Source: Chondrus crispus | Taxonomy: Eukaryota > Rhodophyta > Florideophyceae > Gigartinales > Gigartinaceae | NCBI RefSeq assembly: GCF_000350225.1 | Contig: NW_005179153.1 | Span: forward strand, 1 to 64,000 | DNA length: 64,000 nucleotides | Direction: 5' to 3' | Part shown: piece by piece, positions 49,421-59,235 of the stretch | Layout: each line of letters opens with the position of its first letter | How positions within the stretch are numbered: position 1 is the first letter of the stretch | Notes under the pieces: model-generated | Databases searched by the model: none | Told to the model about the DNA's origin: nothing | What the model saw: the letters and a program-made list of their open reading frames with translations, nothing else | Position numbers and translations under genes: made by a program

Positions 49421-51150
49421 TGAGGTTCTTCTTCCCGGATGATCTTGAACGCGCGTCGGACAGGTGTGTGGTAGCGCTCCACAGTAGACATGGAGTTGGG
49501 GGATTCGACAGGGACCGATTTTGTCTCAATGTGGAGAAGCTCTGCGTTGGTTTGAAACGCCCTGGCCATAAATTGTTTTCCAGCATCGTGTGTAATTATG
49601 TCCGGTGGCCCCAAGTACACTTCGATCCAGCACATCCTCATGGCCTCCCATACAGCCTCCGCAGTGACTCTCCGTAGCCATCTCGCTGCCTGGTACCGGG
49701 TCGATTCATCGACGACGTGCAAGATCGGCTTGCTAGCGACGTAGAATATGTCCACAAAGACAGTGTGGTTGAAGTCCTTATCGTCACGCATTGCAAACTT
49801 GAAGCGTCGTGGCTTTTGCGCATACTTCTGGCATGGACGGCAGCTTCGAGCGATATCCTCCAGCAACTTGCGCGTGTTTCCGTCGACGTTCGGAAGCTCA
49901 GAGCGTCTGAGAAGATTGAGAAGCTTGTCCGTGTTGGGGTGTCCGAAGCGCTTATGGAGGCGACGCAGCTCGGTCTCTGTGAACATGCAGTGCGTAATAG
50001 GGTTCCACTCAATGAACGGGTGGTCATAATGGCGCGTGACTGGTTCTGTGACCGTGGATTGGTTTTGATGGAGAAGGTCCTGGAGATTGTTGTAGTATAA
50101 ACCGAGGCGATCCATATCAGCCAGCGAGAGGAGAATAGGTACGTCAGCCTTAAGGATGTGGATTACAATGATCAGGAAGATGTTTTGCACCGGGAATTTT
50201 ACGAGCGCAGTTCCGAGAGAGTTGGCGCCGCTGATGCTGAACTTGCAATGCGCAATACGGCTCGTGTCGATCGATTCCTTGACGCCAACCTGCTTACAGT
50301 ACGCCCGATACTGCTCGAGTCCACCGCTGCTCGCGCGTGCACAGCCAGTATCGATCATGATACCGTAGAATAACTCCTTAGAGTAACGCTGTGGCTGGAG
50401 GATGGACGCGGAGAGACGATACAGTACGGCCGAGTTGCACAAAGTGCCGAAGAAACAGGAGAAGTTATCTTCGATGGTAGCCATGTTGCATTGCGGATTG
50501 TTCGTCTGGTCTTCGTCGTCCTCCTTGTCAATTTCGATGATGTGTGCAGCGATGTCTTCGAATTGGTCTGCGAGCGCGTGGTCGTCGTCGTCTTTCTCGT
50601 CATCGGACTCGATGCTGGTCATGAAGCGACGCAGGGTTTTGTTCTTCTTCAGTGCACTAAGCCGCTCCGCGGGAGTGTGATTAGTGGACCAACAACCCTT
50701 GCGATGACAGACGAAGCATGTGCGCTCCCTGCGATCGGACGGTCGACCTCCCCGATGATCACTTCTAAACTTCCGGTCGATGTAGTGCGCGTGCAGGACG
50801 GGATCCTGTTTGGGCGGTGCAGCTGCAAGAGAGGAGTAGATTTCCGAGATGATGCCTTCGAGGTTGCTGGCTGGTTTGAAATAGGCAAGTTGGCAGGAGT
50901 CAATATCTTTCACAGCGTTCAGAACCTTGTTTTGAAGAATCATTTCGTTCTGATACTCCTTCTGCAGTCCTGACTGGATATCTTGAAGACGGGCTAGTAA
51001 TATCTCGAGAGATTCGGTAGCCTTTTTCCCGACGTTGTCCGACATGACTGATTTTAGCGTAAGTTTGTCCCACTCTCGAAGGAGTCCGCGAGTGTGTTCC
51101 TCCGTTTGAAACCTCTTCTTGATACCAGAACGCAGTTCTGAAAAAGTCAT
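49351..51150 (-). CDS. Copia-A Gag C-terminus, protease and integrase
   Basis: A 599-codon frame. The Gag C-terminal region (TFSELRSGIKKRFQ, LARLQDIQSG) leads to a zinc-binding motif CFVCHRKGCWSTNH near residue 148. Protease: GIMIDTGCARASSGG. The GAG-pre-integrase region has LHKRFGHPNTDKLLNLLRRS with CRPC. The integrase core has VFVDIFYV, IITHDAGKQFMARAFQ and VESPNSMSTVERYHTPVRRA, with D, D and E positions present. The last residues (about 49395 to 49351) are out of frame: the true integrase continues in another phase. Copia-B has the same unusual VES-x-NS...GERYH pattern, so both belong to one lineage. Confidence 0.88.
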   Translation of the reverse strand: MTFSELRSGIKKRFQTEEHTRGLLREWDKLTLKSVMSDNVGKKATESLEILLARLQDIQSGLQKEYQNEMILQNKVLNAVKDIDSCQLAYFKPASNLEGIISEIYSSLAAAPPKQDPVLHAHYIDRKFRSDHRGGRPSDRRERTCFVCHRKGCWSTNHTPAERLSALKKNKTLRRFMTSIESDDEKDDDDHALADQFEDIAAHIIEIDKEDDEDQTNNPQCNMATIEDNFSCFFGTLCNSAVLYRLSASILQPQRYSKELFYGIMIDTGCARASSGGLEQYRAYCKQVGVKESIDTSRIAHCKFSISGANSLGTALVKFPVQNIFLIIVIHILKADVPILLSLADMDRLGLYYNNLQDLLHQNQSTVTEPVTRHYDHPFIEWNPITHCMFTETELRRLHKRFGHPNTDKLLNLLRRSELPNVDGNTRKLLEDIARSCRPCQKYAQKPRRFKFAMRDDKDFNHTVFVDIFYVASKPILHVVDESTRYQAARWLRRVTAEAVWEAMRMCWIEVYLGPPDIITHDAGKQFMARAFQTNAELLHIETKSVPVESPNSMSTVERYHTPVRRAFKIIREEEPQMSEEAALQPPSNQSTILSVQMG

Positions 51151-51159
51151 CAGATTACC

Positions 51160-51842
51160 TTGCAGTCAGTCGAAGTAGAATTGAAGTGCTCTGTCGCACA
51201 GCATAATGGAGAACGCCTTTGGTTTTTCAGAATCATCCAAACCGTTTTGGTCGCATCGCTCGTTGAAGAGCTTCAGTTTGCAGTCAAATTTGTCGCTTTC
51301 CTTTCCGCTGAACCGTTCTTCGTCTCTGTTGTATGCCTTGGATATGCCACTGATGTTTTTGAGGAGTAGGATCCGTTCATCTTACCAAACTTCGGGTCGT
51401 TTCCGGATGCTGCTGTGTGACCAGAATGTTTTTCTGATCCCGTAAGAACAGAAGGGGATTCTAGATCATCATCGGGCCATGGAATGTCGTTCTGAACGAC
51501 GTCAAACAGGGATTCTGAGATAGACACATTTCGGCCCTTCTTGACATAGACACCTTGGCTACGTAGAACATCACGAAGTTCCCTTCGTCCAGTCGCTTTT
51601 GCCTCGTTAAAGTGCTCCAGAGTGAAGTCCTTGAAATCTTCCGCGAAGTATTCGGACAGTGTCTCTTTACGCCAGTTCCTCTCCTTATAGAGCCTCACAC
51701 AATAGAGTATAAACCTGTTGCGAACATGTGCATCGGCATCGTTGGGAATCCCCAGACTGAAGAATTCTTCATCATTGGTATGATTTTGAGCGTTATTGTC
51801 ACTCGACGGCGGGCTAGGTGCTGACCCACCTTGATTGTTCAT
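51160..51842 (-). pseudogene. Copia-A Gag N-terminal part
   Basis: It starts at ATG 51842 (MNNQGGSAPSPPSSDNNAQ), then a helical region (FILYCVRLYKERNWRKETL). Near 51370 the reading frame shifts. The classical Copia Gag block (GISKAYNRDEERFSGKESDK, then LKLFNERCDQNGL and SIMLCDRALQFYF) continues in the phase of the downstream frame, with a TGA near 51166 before the next frame. It encodes the particle protein; the frameshift and stop inactivate it. Confidence 0.82.
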
Positions 51843-51887
51843 GGTAGACCTTGCAGATCTGTCGCGGTCGATACCGAGACTGATCAG

Positions 51888-52236
51888 TGTCGGTGCACAC
51901 GAGTGGTGCGCACGCTCCGAACAATTGTCTTGTTGACGCCGTACCGGAAGTTCCTCTGCTGGAGAGCGTAGAGTTGTGGTTTTGGTTGGTTTATTACTTC
52001 TTGTCTTTTCTGCTCCGGTGTTAAAGCCGGGGTGCTAGTTCGTTTCTTTTATAATGGATCAACGGCATTGGACTAAATGATGTAATACTAACAGAGATAG
52101 GATACGATTAAGTGGAGAGGGACGAGAGTGCATATGTAATAATTACCGGTATAGTGCAACCCAATAGAGAGGTAGTGCACATGATAATTTTAGCTTATAA
52201 TGCAAGCTTACTCGTGAGTCAATGCGAGAGTCGACA
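51888..52236 (-). repeat. Copia-A 5' LTR
   Basis: 349 bp, TGTCG...CGACA, followed by the GGGAG duplication. Confidence 0.96.
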
Positions 52237-52283
52237 GGGAGGAAAGCATTTCCAATATTTTTTGCGTCAGTAGAAAGCTTTTT

Positions 52284-52646
52284 TGTGGATGAAATGGATA
52301 TGTGATCCATATTAATAATCTAATTGTTACTGTCTGGTAGTCTGCATTTTGCATTTACCCTTCCACCTCCAGCCAATGCGAACGTCATCGCATTGCTCAA
52401 TTGACGAGCGAAAGGTCAAGGGTTGGTCAGCCCCCGACAGTCGCAAAGCGACTGCTGGAGTAGATAAATACCGATACGGAATGAGATAGAGAGAGAGGGA
52501 GGGAAGAACAATATACAACGACTAAAGTTGTCTTTGTTTACAACATTTGCTCTCCTCGCCCGTGCGAGGAGCTTTGCGTTCAGCTTGCGCCGCTTCTGTG
52601 AGCATCCCTCACGGGACCGCGCGCACGCTTTACGATTTTACCGACA
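52284..52646 (+). repeat. Copia-B 5' LTR
   Basis: 363 bp. A TATA-like AGATAAATACC lies near 52460, before a short GAGAGAGAGG run. Confidence 0.96.
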
Positions 52647-52681
52647 TTCCCGAATAAAGGTATCATTCGTACCTCAACACG

Positions 52682-54339
52682 ATGACTGAATCCAACGCGA
52701 GAGATCGCCAGTCACGAATCCCTAACCCTCCAGGAAGGAACAGCAACGGACAAAGCGCTCCGCCTCGCGGCACTGCGCAACAGACACAAATTACAGAAGC
52801 GAGCTCATCAATGTGGCGAGGTATTACTTTGTCAAATGGACGTCAAACCGAGCTTCGTAATCTATTTGCGGGATATGAGACCACGAAAGACCTTCGTGAA
52901 GAAGAGCTGAGGACAGCCATCCAGGAGGAGCTCACGCCACTTGAATTTGCCCACCCGGATGTGGTCATCAACCCCGAAATATACAAACGACAGCGACGCT
53001 TCCTCGAATCTCGTGGCATCCGTCTACCTCAGACGGGCCTATCAGGACGGCTAATTCCGCGGCGAATCATAGTTGCACTGTTCTTCGACAGCGATGAAGA
53101 AGATGTAGGCGAGCCTTGAGCATCTTCGATGCGGCTAAACGCGGTAAAGAAGTAAACTTGTCTCCACGAGGAGCACCGAACACAGATAACCACCCTTTCG
53201 AAACATCAGCAGTGAACCCCATGTCACCGCGGAACAACCACCAACAAGAAGGATTAAAGGCCAAGCTTTCCAAAGTATTTTCCGCGAACTACAGACACTA
53301 TTCCGACAAGTTTTCAGGTGCGTTGGATGAAAATTGGCCCCGATTCATGACTACATACCAGCAGATCTGCTCCGAGGCAGATGTCAGGGCAGGAGACAAA
53401 ATCCAATTCCTACGCCATGCGCTTCGGGACGAAGCCCTGGACTTCTACTACAGTCAGATATTGGATCGTCAAACCAACTGGGGAACGGCACTCGCAATGC
53501 TAAACGAAGCGTACTCTTCGGAAGCGAAAATGAATGCCGTGTCAGAAAAGCTCAAGTCGGTCTCAATTTCGGACTACGAGATGACAGAGAGAACTGAAAG
53601 AGAAGCGTTGAAGGAACTTACAAAGGAGATCGAAAAACTCGCACCAATGGCACACCCCCAGTTACGATCAGATTTTGCGAAGAGAATGTTCATCGAGACC
53701 TCTGTGAAAGAGAAGCAATGGGCGCTGATGGTATCAGCAAATCATGAAATAATGAAACTGACGTATATCCAGTACAGGACATACCTTGAGAAGTTCCAAT
53801 CGAAATGGGCAAATTTCTCGAATGCATCTCAAGGTGACAACTCCGGTGGCATGGGTAGCAGCCCAAGCAAGTTCAGATCCCCACGATGGAAGGGCGTGAA
53901 CTATGCAGGACCTTCGAGGTGTGGGCGGACTCCCGGTGGTAGGTCGACCGGCATCGGCACCATGGGTAACAAAAGGGTACTATCATGCTTCAACTGTGGG
54001 AATAGGGACTGTAGAGTGAAGACGTGTAAGGAACCATTAGACTTACAGAAAGTTGCCGAAAATTTTACCAAGTTCCGACAGACGAAAAACGCAACTCAAT
54101 TCACAGAGGCATTTTATGCAGTGGCGGAGATACTTGTGGCAGCAGGGAAAGACGGCGAACTACACCTGCAAACCGATTCAGAGGAGAGCAGTGAAGAGGA
54201 GATGAGCCCTGCAGGAGTCAATCATGTCGCGCTTTCGGGCACTTCGCCCTCCAGCATTCAATCCCTCAATGCGACGGCATCAGCCGAAATGAAGATTGCC
54301 GAAGACGGCTGGCCAATTGGGGAAGAAGAGTTTTTTTAG
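52682..54339 (+). pseudogene. Copia-B Gag, frameshifted
   Basis: ATG 52682 lies 36 bp after the LTR. The first frame ends at 53119 with an acidic DSDEEDVGEP. The next (from about 53116, one base off) continues SIFDAAKRGKEVNLSPRG, the capsid-like region (FSGALDENWPRFMTTYQQI; RHALRDEALDFYYSQI), and a zinc knuckle CFNCGNRDCRVKTC near 53990. The knuckle is C-x2-C-x4-C-x4-C, with Cys where most Gag proteins have His. An acidic tail ends at 54339. Pol follows in a third phase. Confidence 0.85.
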
Positions 54340-54410
54340 TTTGGGGTCTACCTGGCCGTCAGATCCCAGTCCCAAGGCCTAAGAAACCGCCGGACGGCAC
54401 ACTCCGTCGA

Positions 54411-55742
54411 TTGCCCCACCGTGCGTTAAAGATATCACTCAGACGTTTATGTCGACGACGGTACACGAAAAGAATCTGCCACCGGAAAGTCTACCTCGTT
54501 CATTACACAAAGCCAGAAAAATTGCCGCGATATTCTTCGAAACACTTCGAGGGTGCATGCCTCGACGGTGGTGCCTCACGCACAGTTATAGGGCGAAGTC
54601 AGGCCAAAGCGTATTTCAAATTCAACGGAAGGAAGTACCAGCCACTGCCATCTAACACGCTATTGTTCTTCGGATCGGGCCCTCGTGAGAGCCTCGAAAA
54701 CATCGAGATCCGCATGCCGCTACCCAATGGAGCATATTTACCGCTACGCGTGGACGTCGTAAATGCAGACATTCCCCTACTCATGGGGTTAGATGTCCTG
54801 GATCGCGAGAGATTGGTGCCGGACAACGTTGAGAACATCCTGGACAGCCGACGCGATAAATGGAAGCTCCCAATCGTACGCAAGCACGGACATATGTTTG
54901 TCAACTGGAGTGAAGAGGAGTTTTGCTATTCTAAAGCGGAACTTCAGAAATTGCATCTCCATCTTTTCCACCCTAATGTCACTAAGCTCTACAATCTCAT
55001 CAAACGCGCCCGCCCGGACGAAGCGACGCCTGAAACGAAAAGTGTGTTAGAAGAAATTGTGGAAGCTTGCACGAATTGCCATGAACACCGTAATAGACCG
55101 TACAGATTTCGAGTTTCTATGCCCCCCGACGAAGTAAGATTCAACCACGAAGTGGCAGGCGACTTAATGTGGCTTAAGGGAAACCCACTGTTTTATATAG
55201 TCGACACGCACACGCATTATCAGAATGCCGTGCTGCTCAAGGGACAATCATCGCAAGATATTTGGAACGCCTTTGTGGAAGGGTGGGCATCAGTTTACTT
55301 GGGTTACCCAAATCGAATTCGAGCTGACAGTGGCTCTGCCTTCACTTCAAAACTCTGTAAAGGGGTGACGACACTCCACAGCATTAACGTTGAGATCTCT
55401 GGGGTAGAAAGCCATAACTCTCTAGTTGTCGGCGAAAGGTATCACGACCCGTTGACGCAAGTATTTGACAAAATTGTCTCAGACCACCCGCGACTTGATC
55501 CTGAGATCGCCATCAGGCTAGCAGTGAAGGCGATCAAAGACATAATGGGCCCGGAGGGGGTGGTACCTTCGCTCCTAGTGTACGGGTCGCTCCCGACGTT
55601 CCCAGCTCTCAACATGGAGGCTCCTGAACAAAGAACACGAATGTCAGCACTTCATGCAGCACGCACGGAAATGGCCTCAATCACAGCAAGGCTTCGGATT
55701 CAGCAGGCCCTCCGTTCGCGCCTCCCTCCAACAACGCAGTAA
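54411..55742 (+). CDS. Copia-B protease and integrase
   Basis: A 443-codon frame; its start codon is uncertain because the frame is open upstream without a clear ATG. The protease motif is GACLDGGASRTVIGRS (D-G-G where D-T/S-G is usual). The pre-integrase domain is ELQKLHLHLFHPNVTKLYNL with CTNCH. The integrase has VAGDLMWLKGN, RIRADSGSAFTSK and VESHNSLVVGERYHDPL; the D, D and E positions look intact. It stops at TAA 55740-55742, but the same phase continues with the integrase C-terminal domain (GDKVHVYREKGTG). Confidence 0.88.
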   Translation: MPHRALKISLRRLCRRRYTKRICHRKVYLVHYTKPEKLPRYSSKHFEGACLDGGASRTVIGRSQAKAYFKFNGRKYQPLPSNTLLFFGSGPRESLENIEIRMPLPNGAYLPLRVDVVNADIPLLMGLDVLDRERLVPDNVENILDSRRDKWKLPIVRKHGHMFVNWSEEEFCYSKAELQKLHLHLFHPNVTKLYNLIKRARPDEATPETKSVLEEIVEACTNCHEHRNRPYRFRVSMPPDEVRFNHEVAGDLMWLKGNPLFYIVDTHTHYQNAVLLKGQSSQDIWNAFVEGWASVYLGYPNRIRADSGSAFTSKLCKGVTTLHSINVEISGVESHNSLVVGERYHDPLTQVFDKIVSDHPRLDPEIAIRLAVKAIKDIMGPEGVVPSLLVYGSLPTFPALNMEAPEQRTRMSALHAARTEMASITARLRIQQALRSRLPPTTQ

Positions 55743-57560
55743 AATATCCAGGCAGGCGACAAAGTTCACGTATACCGAGAAAAGGGGACAGGGGCGTCGA
55801 AGAGAGGAGATTGGACGGGACCATGGGAAGTGAAGAAAATCAATGGCAAACAGGTATATGTGGACTGGCAGGGAAACACCAAGCAGTTCAACATTTGCCA
55901 GGTTGTCCTGGACCCAGCGGAGACCGGAGATCAGGAAATCGAACGACTGATAGAGGCCTTCGACCAATTTCGAACATCACCACCACCCAGGATAATGATT
56001 ACCGAAATATTATCGCGTTCGGACCCCAGAGCTAATTCGGAAGAAATGCGCAAGGCCATCCAGGAGGAGATGAGGGGCCTAGCAGAAAGAGGCACTTTCG
56101 AAATCGTGTGCAGAGAGGAGCTAAAGGGTGGAAAAACGAAGCCTAATATCATGGGAGGTCGTTTCGTTCTAGCTATTAAAAATATAGGGACTGGCAAAAA
56201 AACCTGCAAAGCCAGGTTTGTTGTTCAAGGACACACAGATGTCGAAAAGCCATTATTGGTTCACAACAGTACTACACTGCAAAAGGGGTCTATCCGTTCA
56301 CTGATTGCGTTGGCGGCCATATCGGGATTCCGACTGTGGACTCAAGATATATCTCAGGCATACCTCCAGTCGGCAAGAAAGTTAATGCGTGAGATATGTG
56401 TGCGACCTTCAAAGGAATGGCAATTGAATCCCGACCAACTACTCAAATAGCTGAAGCCCCTGTACGGATTGTCAGAAAGTGGCGATTATTGGCACGAAAC
56501 ATTCTTTCGCCATTTGCGCGAAGATCTGAAGATGACTCCGGCTACCTGCAATCTTTCGTGTTTTTTCAAGGCAGCGCGTGGGAAGCTGAAAGGCGTTGTG
56601 GGTACATATGTCGACGACACTTTATGCGCCGGGGACCCAGAGTTCGAGGAAGATACGAAAAAAAACAGAAAGGAAGTTTGAGAGCAAAGAAAGACAGTAT
56701 GATAATTTCACATTCGCCGGCATACAAGTGGAGCAGATCAAGGACGGCTATCTGCTGCATCAAGAAAGGTACACGAGCCTACTGAAGGAGCTGGCTACTG
56801 ACTGCACATTTCAAGAATACCGGTCAAGACGGCAAGCACTCGCGTGGCTCACCAGCACCCGGCCCGATATCTGCGCAGACGTAAACCTATCCACGCAGGT
56901 CACTGAAGAGAAATGGGAACGAAAACATGTCAATGAGATCAACTCGGTCATATGTTATGCCAAGAAGACACCTCGGTGCGGCCTTATGCAACGCAAGCTC
57001 GACACGGAAACGCTGAAAATCAAGGTATTTTCCGACTCCTCCTTCGCGAACGCTGAGAGGAAGAGATCTCAGCTCGGATATTTTGTATTGTTGTGTGACG
57101 GGACAGGACGGGCGAACGTGTTGCACTATGCGAGTTATAAGTCGAAGCGCGTTGTCAGGTCTACAATGGGCGGCGAAGTGTTTGCTTTCGCAGAAGCTTT
57201 TGACTACGGTTTTTCCCTCATGCACGATCTAGGACAAATGCTCGGTCGGAAAATTCCCTTACACATGTACACTGACTCGGACAGTGTTTTCAAAATCATA
57301 GTTAAGAATTCGATGACTACAGAGCGCCGGTTGATGATCGACCTCGAATCGACGAGACAAGCGTATGGAAAAAGGATATAGACGATATCGGCTGGGTACG
57401 TAGCGCTGACAACCCTGCAGACGGTTTTACAAAAGCGGGAGAGTGTGCTGCGCTGAATAAGCTGATGGAGGAGGGTCATTTGGATACAGAAGTTCTACAG
57501 TGGGTTGTGCGGACTGACGGCGAGAAAGAGAGAAGGCAGAAGTCCCTTGACTTTCGTCGT
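55743..57560 (+). pseudogene. Copia-B integrase tail, RT and RNase H, broken
   Basis: The phase of 54411 continues past TAA 55740 through IALAAISGFRLWTQDISQAY and a TAG at 56448-56450, then LKPLYGLSESGDYWHETF and the RT catalytic box VVGTYVDDTLCAGD. At the A8 run 56658-56665 the frame slips to FESKERQYDNFTFAGIQVEQ, then RRQALAWLTSTRPDICADVN. RNase H follows: KVFSDSSFANAERKRSQLGY, GGEVFAFAEAF and MYTDSDSVFKII. At the A5 run 57369-57373 it slips again to GWVRSADNPADGFTKAGE. Catalytic acids are present throughout, so the damage is confined to two stops and two homopolymer shifts. Confidence 0.88.
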
Positions 57561-57574
57561 CCGAAAAACCCGAG

Positions 57575-57937
57575 TGTGGATGAAATGGATATGTGATCCA
57601 TATTAATAATCTAATTGTTACTGTCTGGTAGTCTGCATTTTGCATTTACCCTTCCACCTCCAGCCAATGCGAACGTCATCGCATTGCTCAATTGACGAGC
57701 GAAAGGTCAAGGGTTGGTCAGCCCCCGACAGTCGCAAAGCGACTGCTGGAGTAGATAAATACCGATACGGAATGAGATAGAGAGAGAGGGAGGGAAGAAC
57801 AATATACAACGACTAAAGTTGTCTTTGTTTACAACATTTGCTCTCCTCGCCCGTGCGAGGAGCTTTGCGTTCAGCTTGCGCCGCTCCTGTGAGCATCCCT
57901 CACGGGACCGCGCGCACGCTTCACGATTTTACCGACA
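57575..57937 (+). repeat. Copia-B 3' LTR
   Basis: 363 bp, about two differences from the 5' LTR, followed by TTTTT. Confidence 0.96.
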
Positions 57938-58258
57938 TTTTTAACGCGCAAAAAATCGATAAAAATCGATATCAGTCACAAGTTGTTGACATCTGTCATG
58001 AATACCGAAGAGATAGGTTCTGGTGCCATCGAAATCCTGCTATTGGGAGTAAAATAACAAATCCAAAAAGGACACAGATTTGAGGGGTGCTCTGGATGAC
58101 CCTCACTGAAAGCCGCTTTCCCGCCAGCAGCTTTGTTCCTAGCCGAACTGTGTTCCGTATTCCATCATCACATCGAACGAAGTCGAAGCCAGGCCACCTC
58201 TGTGAGTACTCCTCCAACGGGATCTTTACCTATCCCACCTACCCCGTATGTGCTTCAA

Positions 58259-59235
58259 ATGAGTACTCCATCGCTAGCTACTCCATACTCTCCCGACGTC
58301 GCGCCCGTGATGGTTCCGAACTCTACAGCGCCAGTTGATGCGAAAATACCACGCGCACGGTCTGTGGTCGGATTGGCGAAGCGCTTTCGGTTCAACGAGA
58401 TGTTCCATCTCGTCATCCTGTGCGCTTCGCTGAGCACGGGAGCACACGTGGCGCAATGGGGGAAGTCGAAAGCTCTGTTCGAAAAGTCGCAGAAGTTTTC
58501 CTTTCGTCGAGCCAGTTCAGGCTAGTTTATCTAATCCTGCTGTGCGTTTTACTTGGAAGTCTTCGAACGATCGCTTCAAGAAGGTGGTGGCTGACAGAAA
58601 GACAAAAGATTACAGCAACCGTCTTGCTTCTGGAATTTTGGAAGTGCATGGGGAGCCTGAGACTTTGTTGGATGACATAATACAGCAAATTGATGACAAG
58701 AAGGAAGCCGAAAGGACAGAGAAGAATGAGCGAAGCGCTAGGGAGAAGTCCTTGCAAGAGGCAGGGGAGTCCATTAGATCGAGGGCACTAAAATTAAAAG
58801 CACTTGGAAGCAGGGGTAAGCCAAACTTATCTCCCAGCGGGGCATCGAGCAACGACAGCGACGAGGAGATGAGAATCATATCACGTGCGTTTAAGCTGCA
58901 TAGAGTCAACAATAACAAGAGGATGCAGATGGACGAAGAGAAACTCGATATTTCAAAGCGCCGAGAGAAACTTGAAGTCGTGCAATCGGAGCACTCGCGA
59001 GGGCTGAAGAGCGTAGAATTCGTGTGGAGGAGCGCCGCGTTTCTGTTGAGGAACGGAGTCGGGCTGCTGAATGTGAGGAGCGAAAAGCAGCGCTGGAAGA
59101 ACGTAAGGCACTCGTAACTGTTCTCGGTGCGTTGGCCGGAAAACTAAAATACGTGGCGTGTGGTAACTGGCGCGAAGTCCCCCGATCGGGGTGCGGTGGT
59201 GTGCCCCCGGCCGTCCAAGAAATTTTTGACTTCTG
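58259..59235 (+). pseudogene. SANT/Myb-like DNA-binding protein with Glu/Arg coiled coil, decayed
   Basis: From ATG 58259, one frame gives a low-complexity leader and then FRFNEMFHLVILCASLSTGA and HVAQWGKSKALFEK. Near 58460 the second frame gives VAEVFLSSSQFR. From 58542 the third gives FTWKSSNDRFKKVVADRKTK, YSNRLASGI and LLDDIIQQIDDKKEAER. Near 59000 another shift leads to VEERRVSVEERSRAAECEER and ERKALVTVLGALAGKL. The pattern (Leu/Trp-spaced SANT-like helices, DRFKKxV, an ASGI block, then a charged coiled coil) recalls Myb/SANT-like transcription factors, or transposon-derived proteins, common in some protists. At least three frameshifts inactivate it. It lies beside the Copia-B target site. 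Confidence 0.6.

Larger units (their letters stand above)
26629..52236 (-). mobile_element. Copia-A: Ty1/Copia retrotransposon interrupted by Gypsy-2
   Basis: LTRs of 349 bp lie at 26629-26977 and 51888-52236, beginning TGTCGG and ending CGACA, with about three differences between them. The 5-bp duplication GGGAG flanks both ends (26624-26628; 52237-52241). On the minus strand the order is gag, protease, integrase, RT, RNase H, which is diagnostic for Ty1/Copia. A purine-rich tract lies just before the 3' LTR (26978-26995). Without Gypsy-2 the element is about 5.27 kb. Gypsy-2 occupies 27956-48292 within the RT gene. Confidence 0.96.
52284..57937 (+). mobile_element. Copia-B: complete but defective Ty1/Copia element
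   Basis: 5,654 bp with 363-bp LTRs at 52284-52646 and 57575-57937, starting TGTGG and ending CGACA, with about two differences. TTTTT flanks both ends (52279-52283; 57938-57942). The order gag, protease, integrase, RT, RNase H is complete. It lies 47 bp from Copia-A in unrelated flanking DNA. Despite near-identical LTRs, the coding region has several stops and frameshifts. Confidence 0.96.

Noticed and set aside
52327..52518. 63-codon minus-strand frame repeated exactly at 57618-57809
   Set aside because: It lies in the Copia-B LTRs; the repetition is due to the LTR pair.
52647..52681. Copia-B primer binding site (AAAGGTATCATTC)
   Set aside because: It only weakly resembles the initiator-tRNA type TGGTATC; not enough to annotate.
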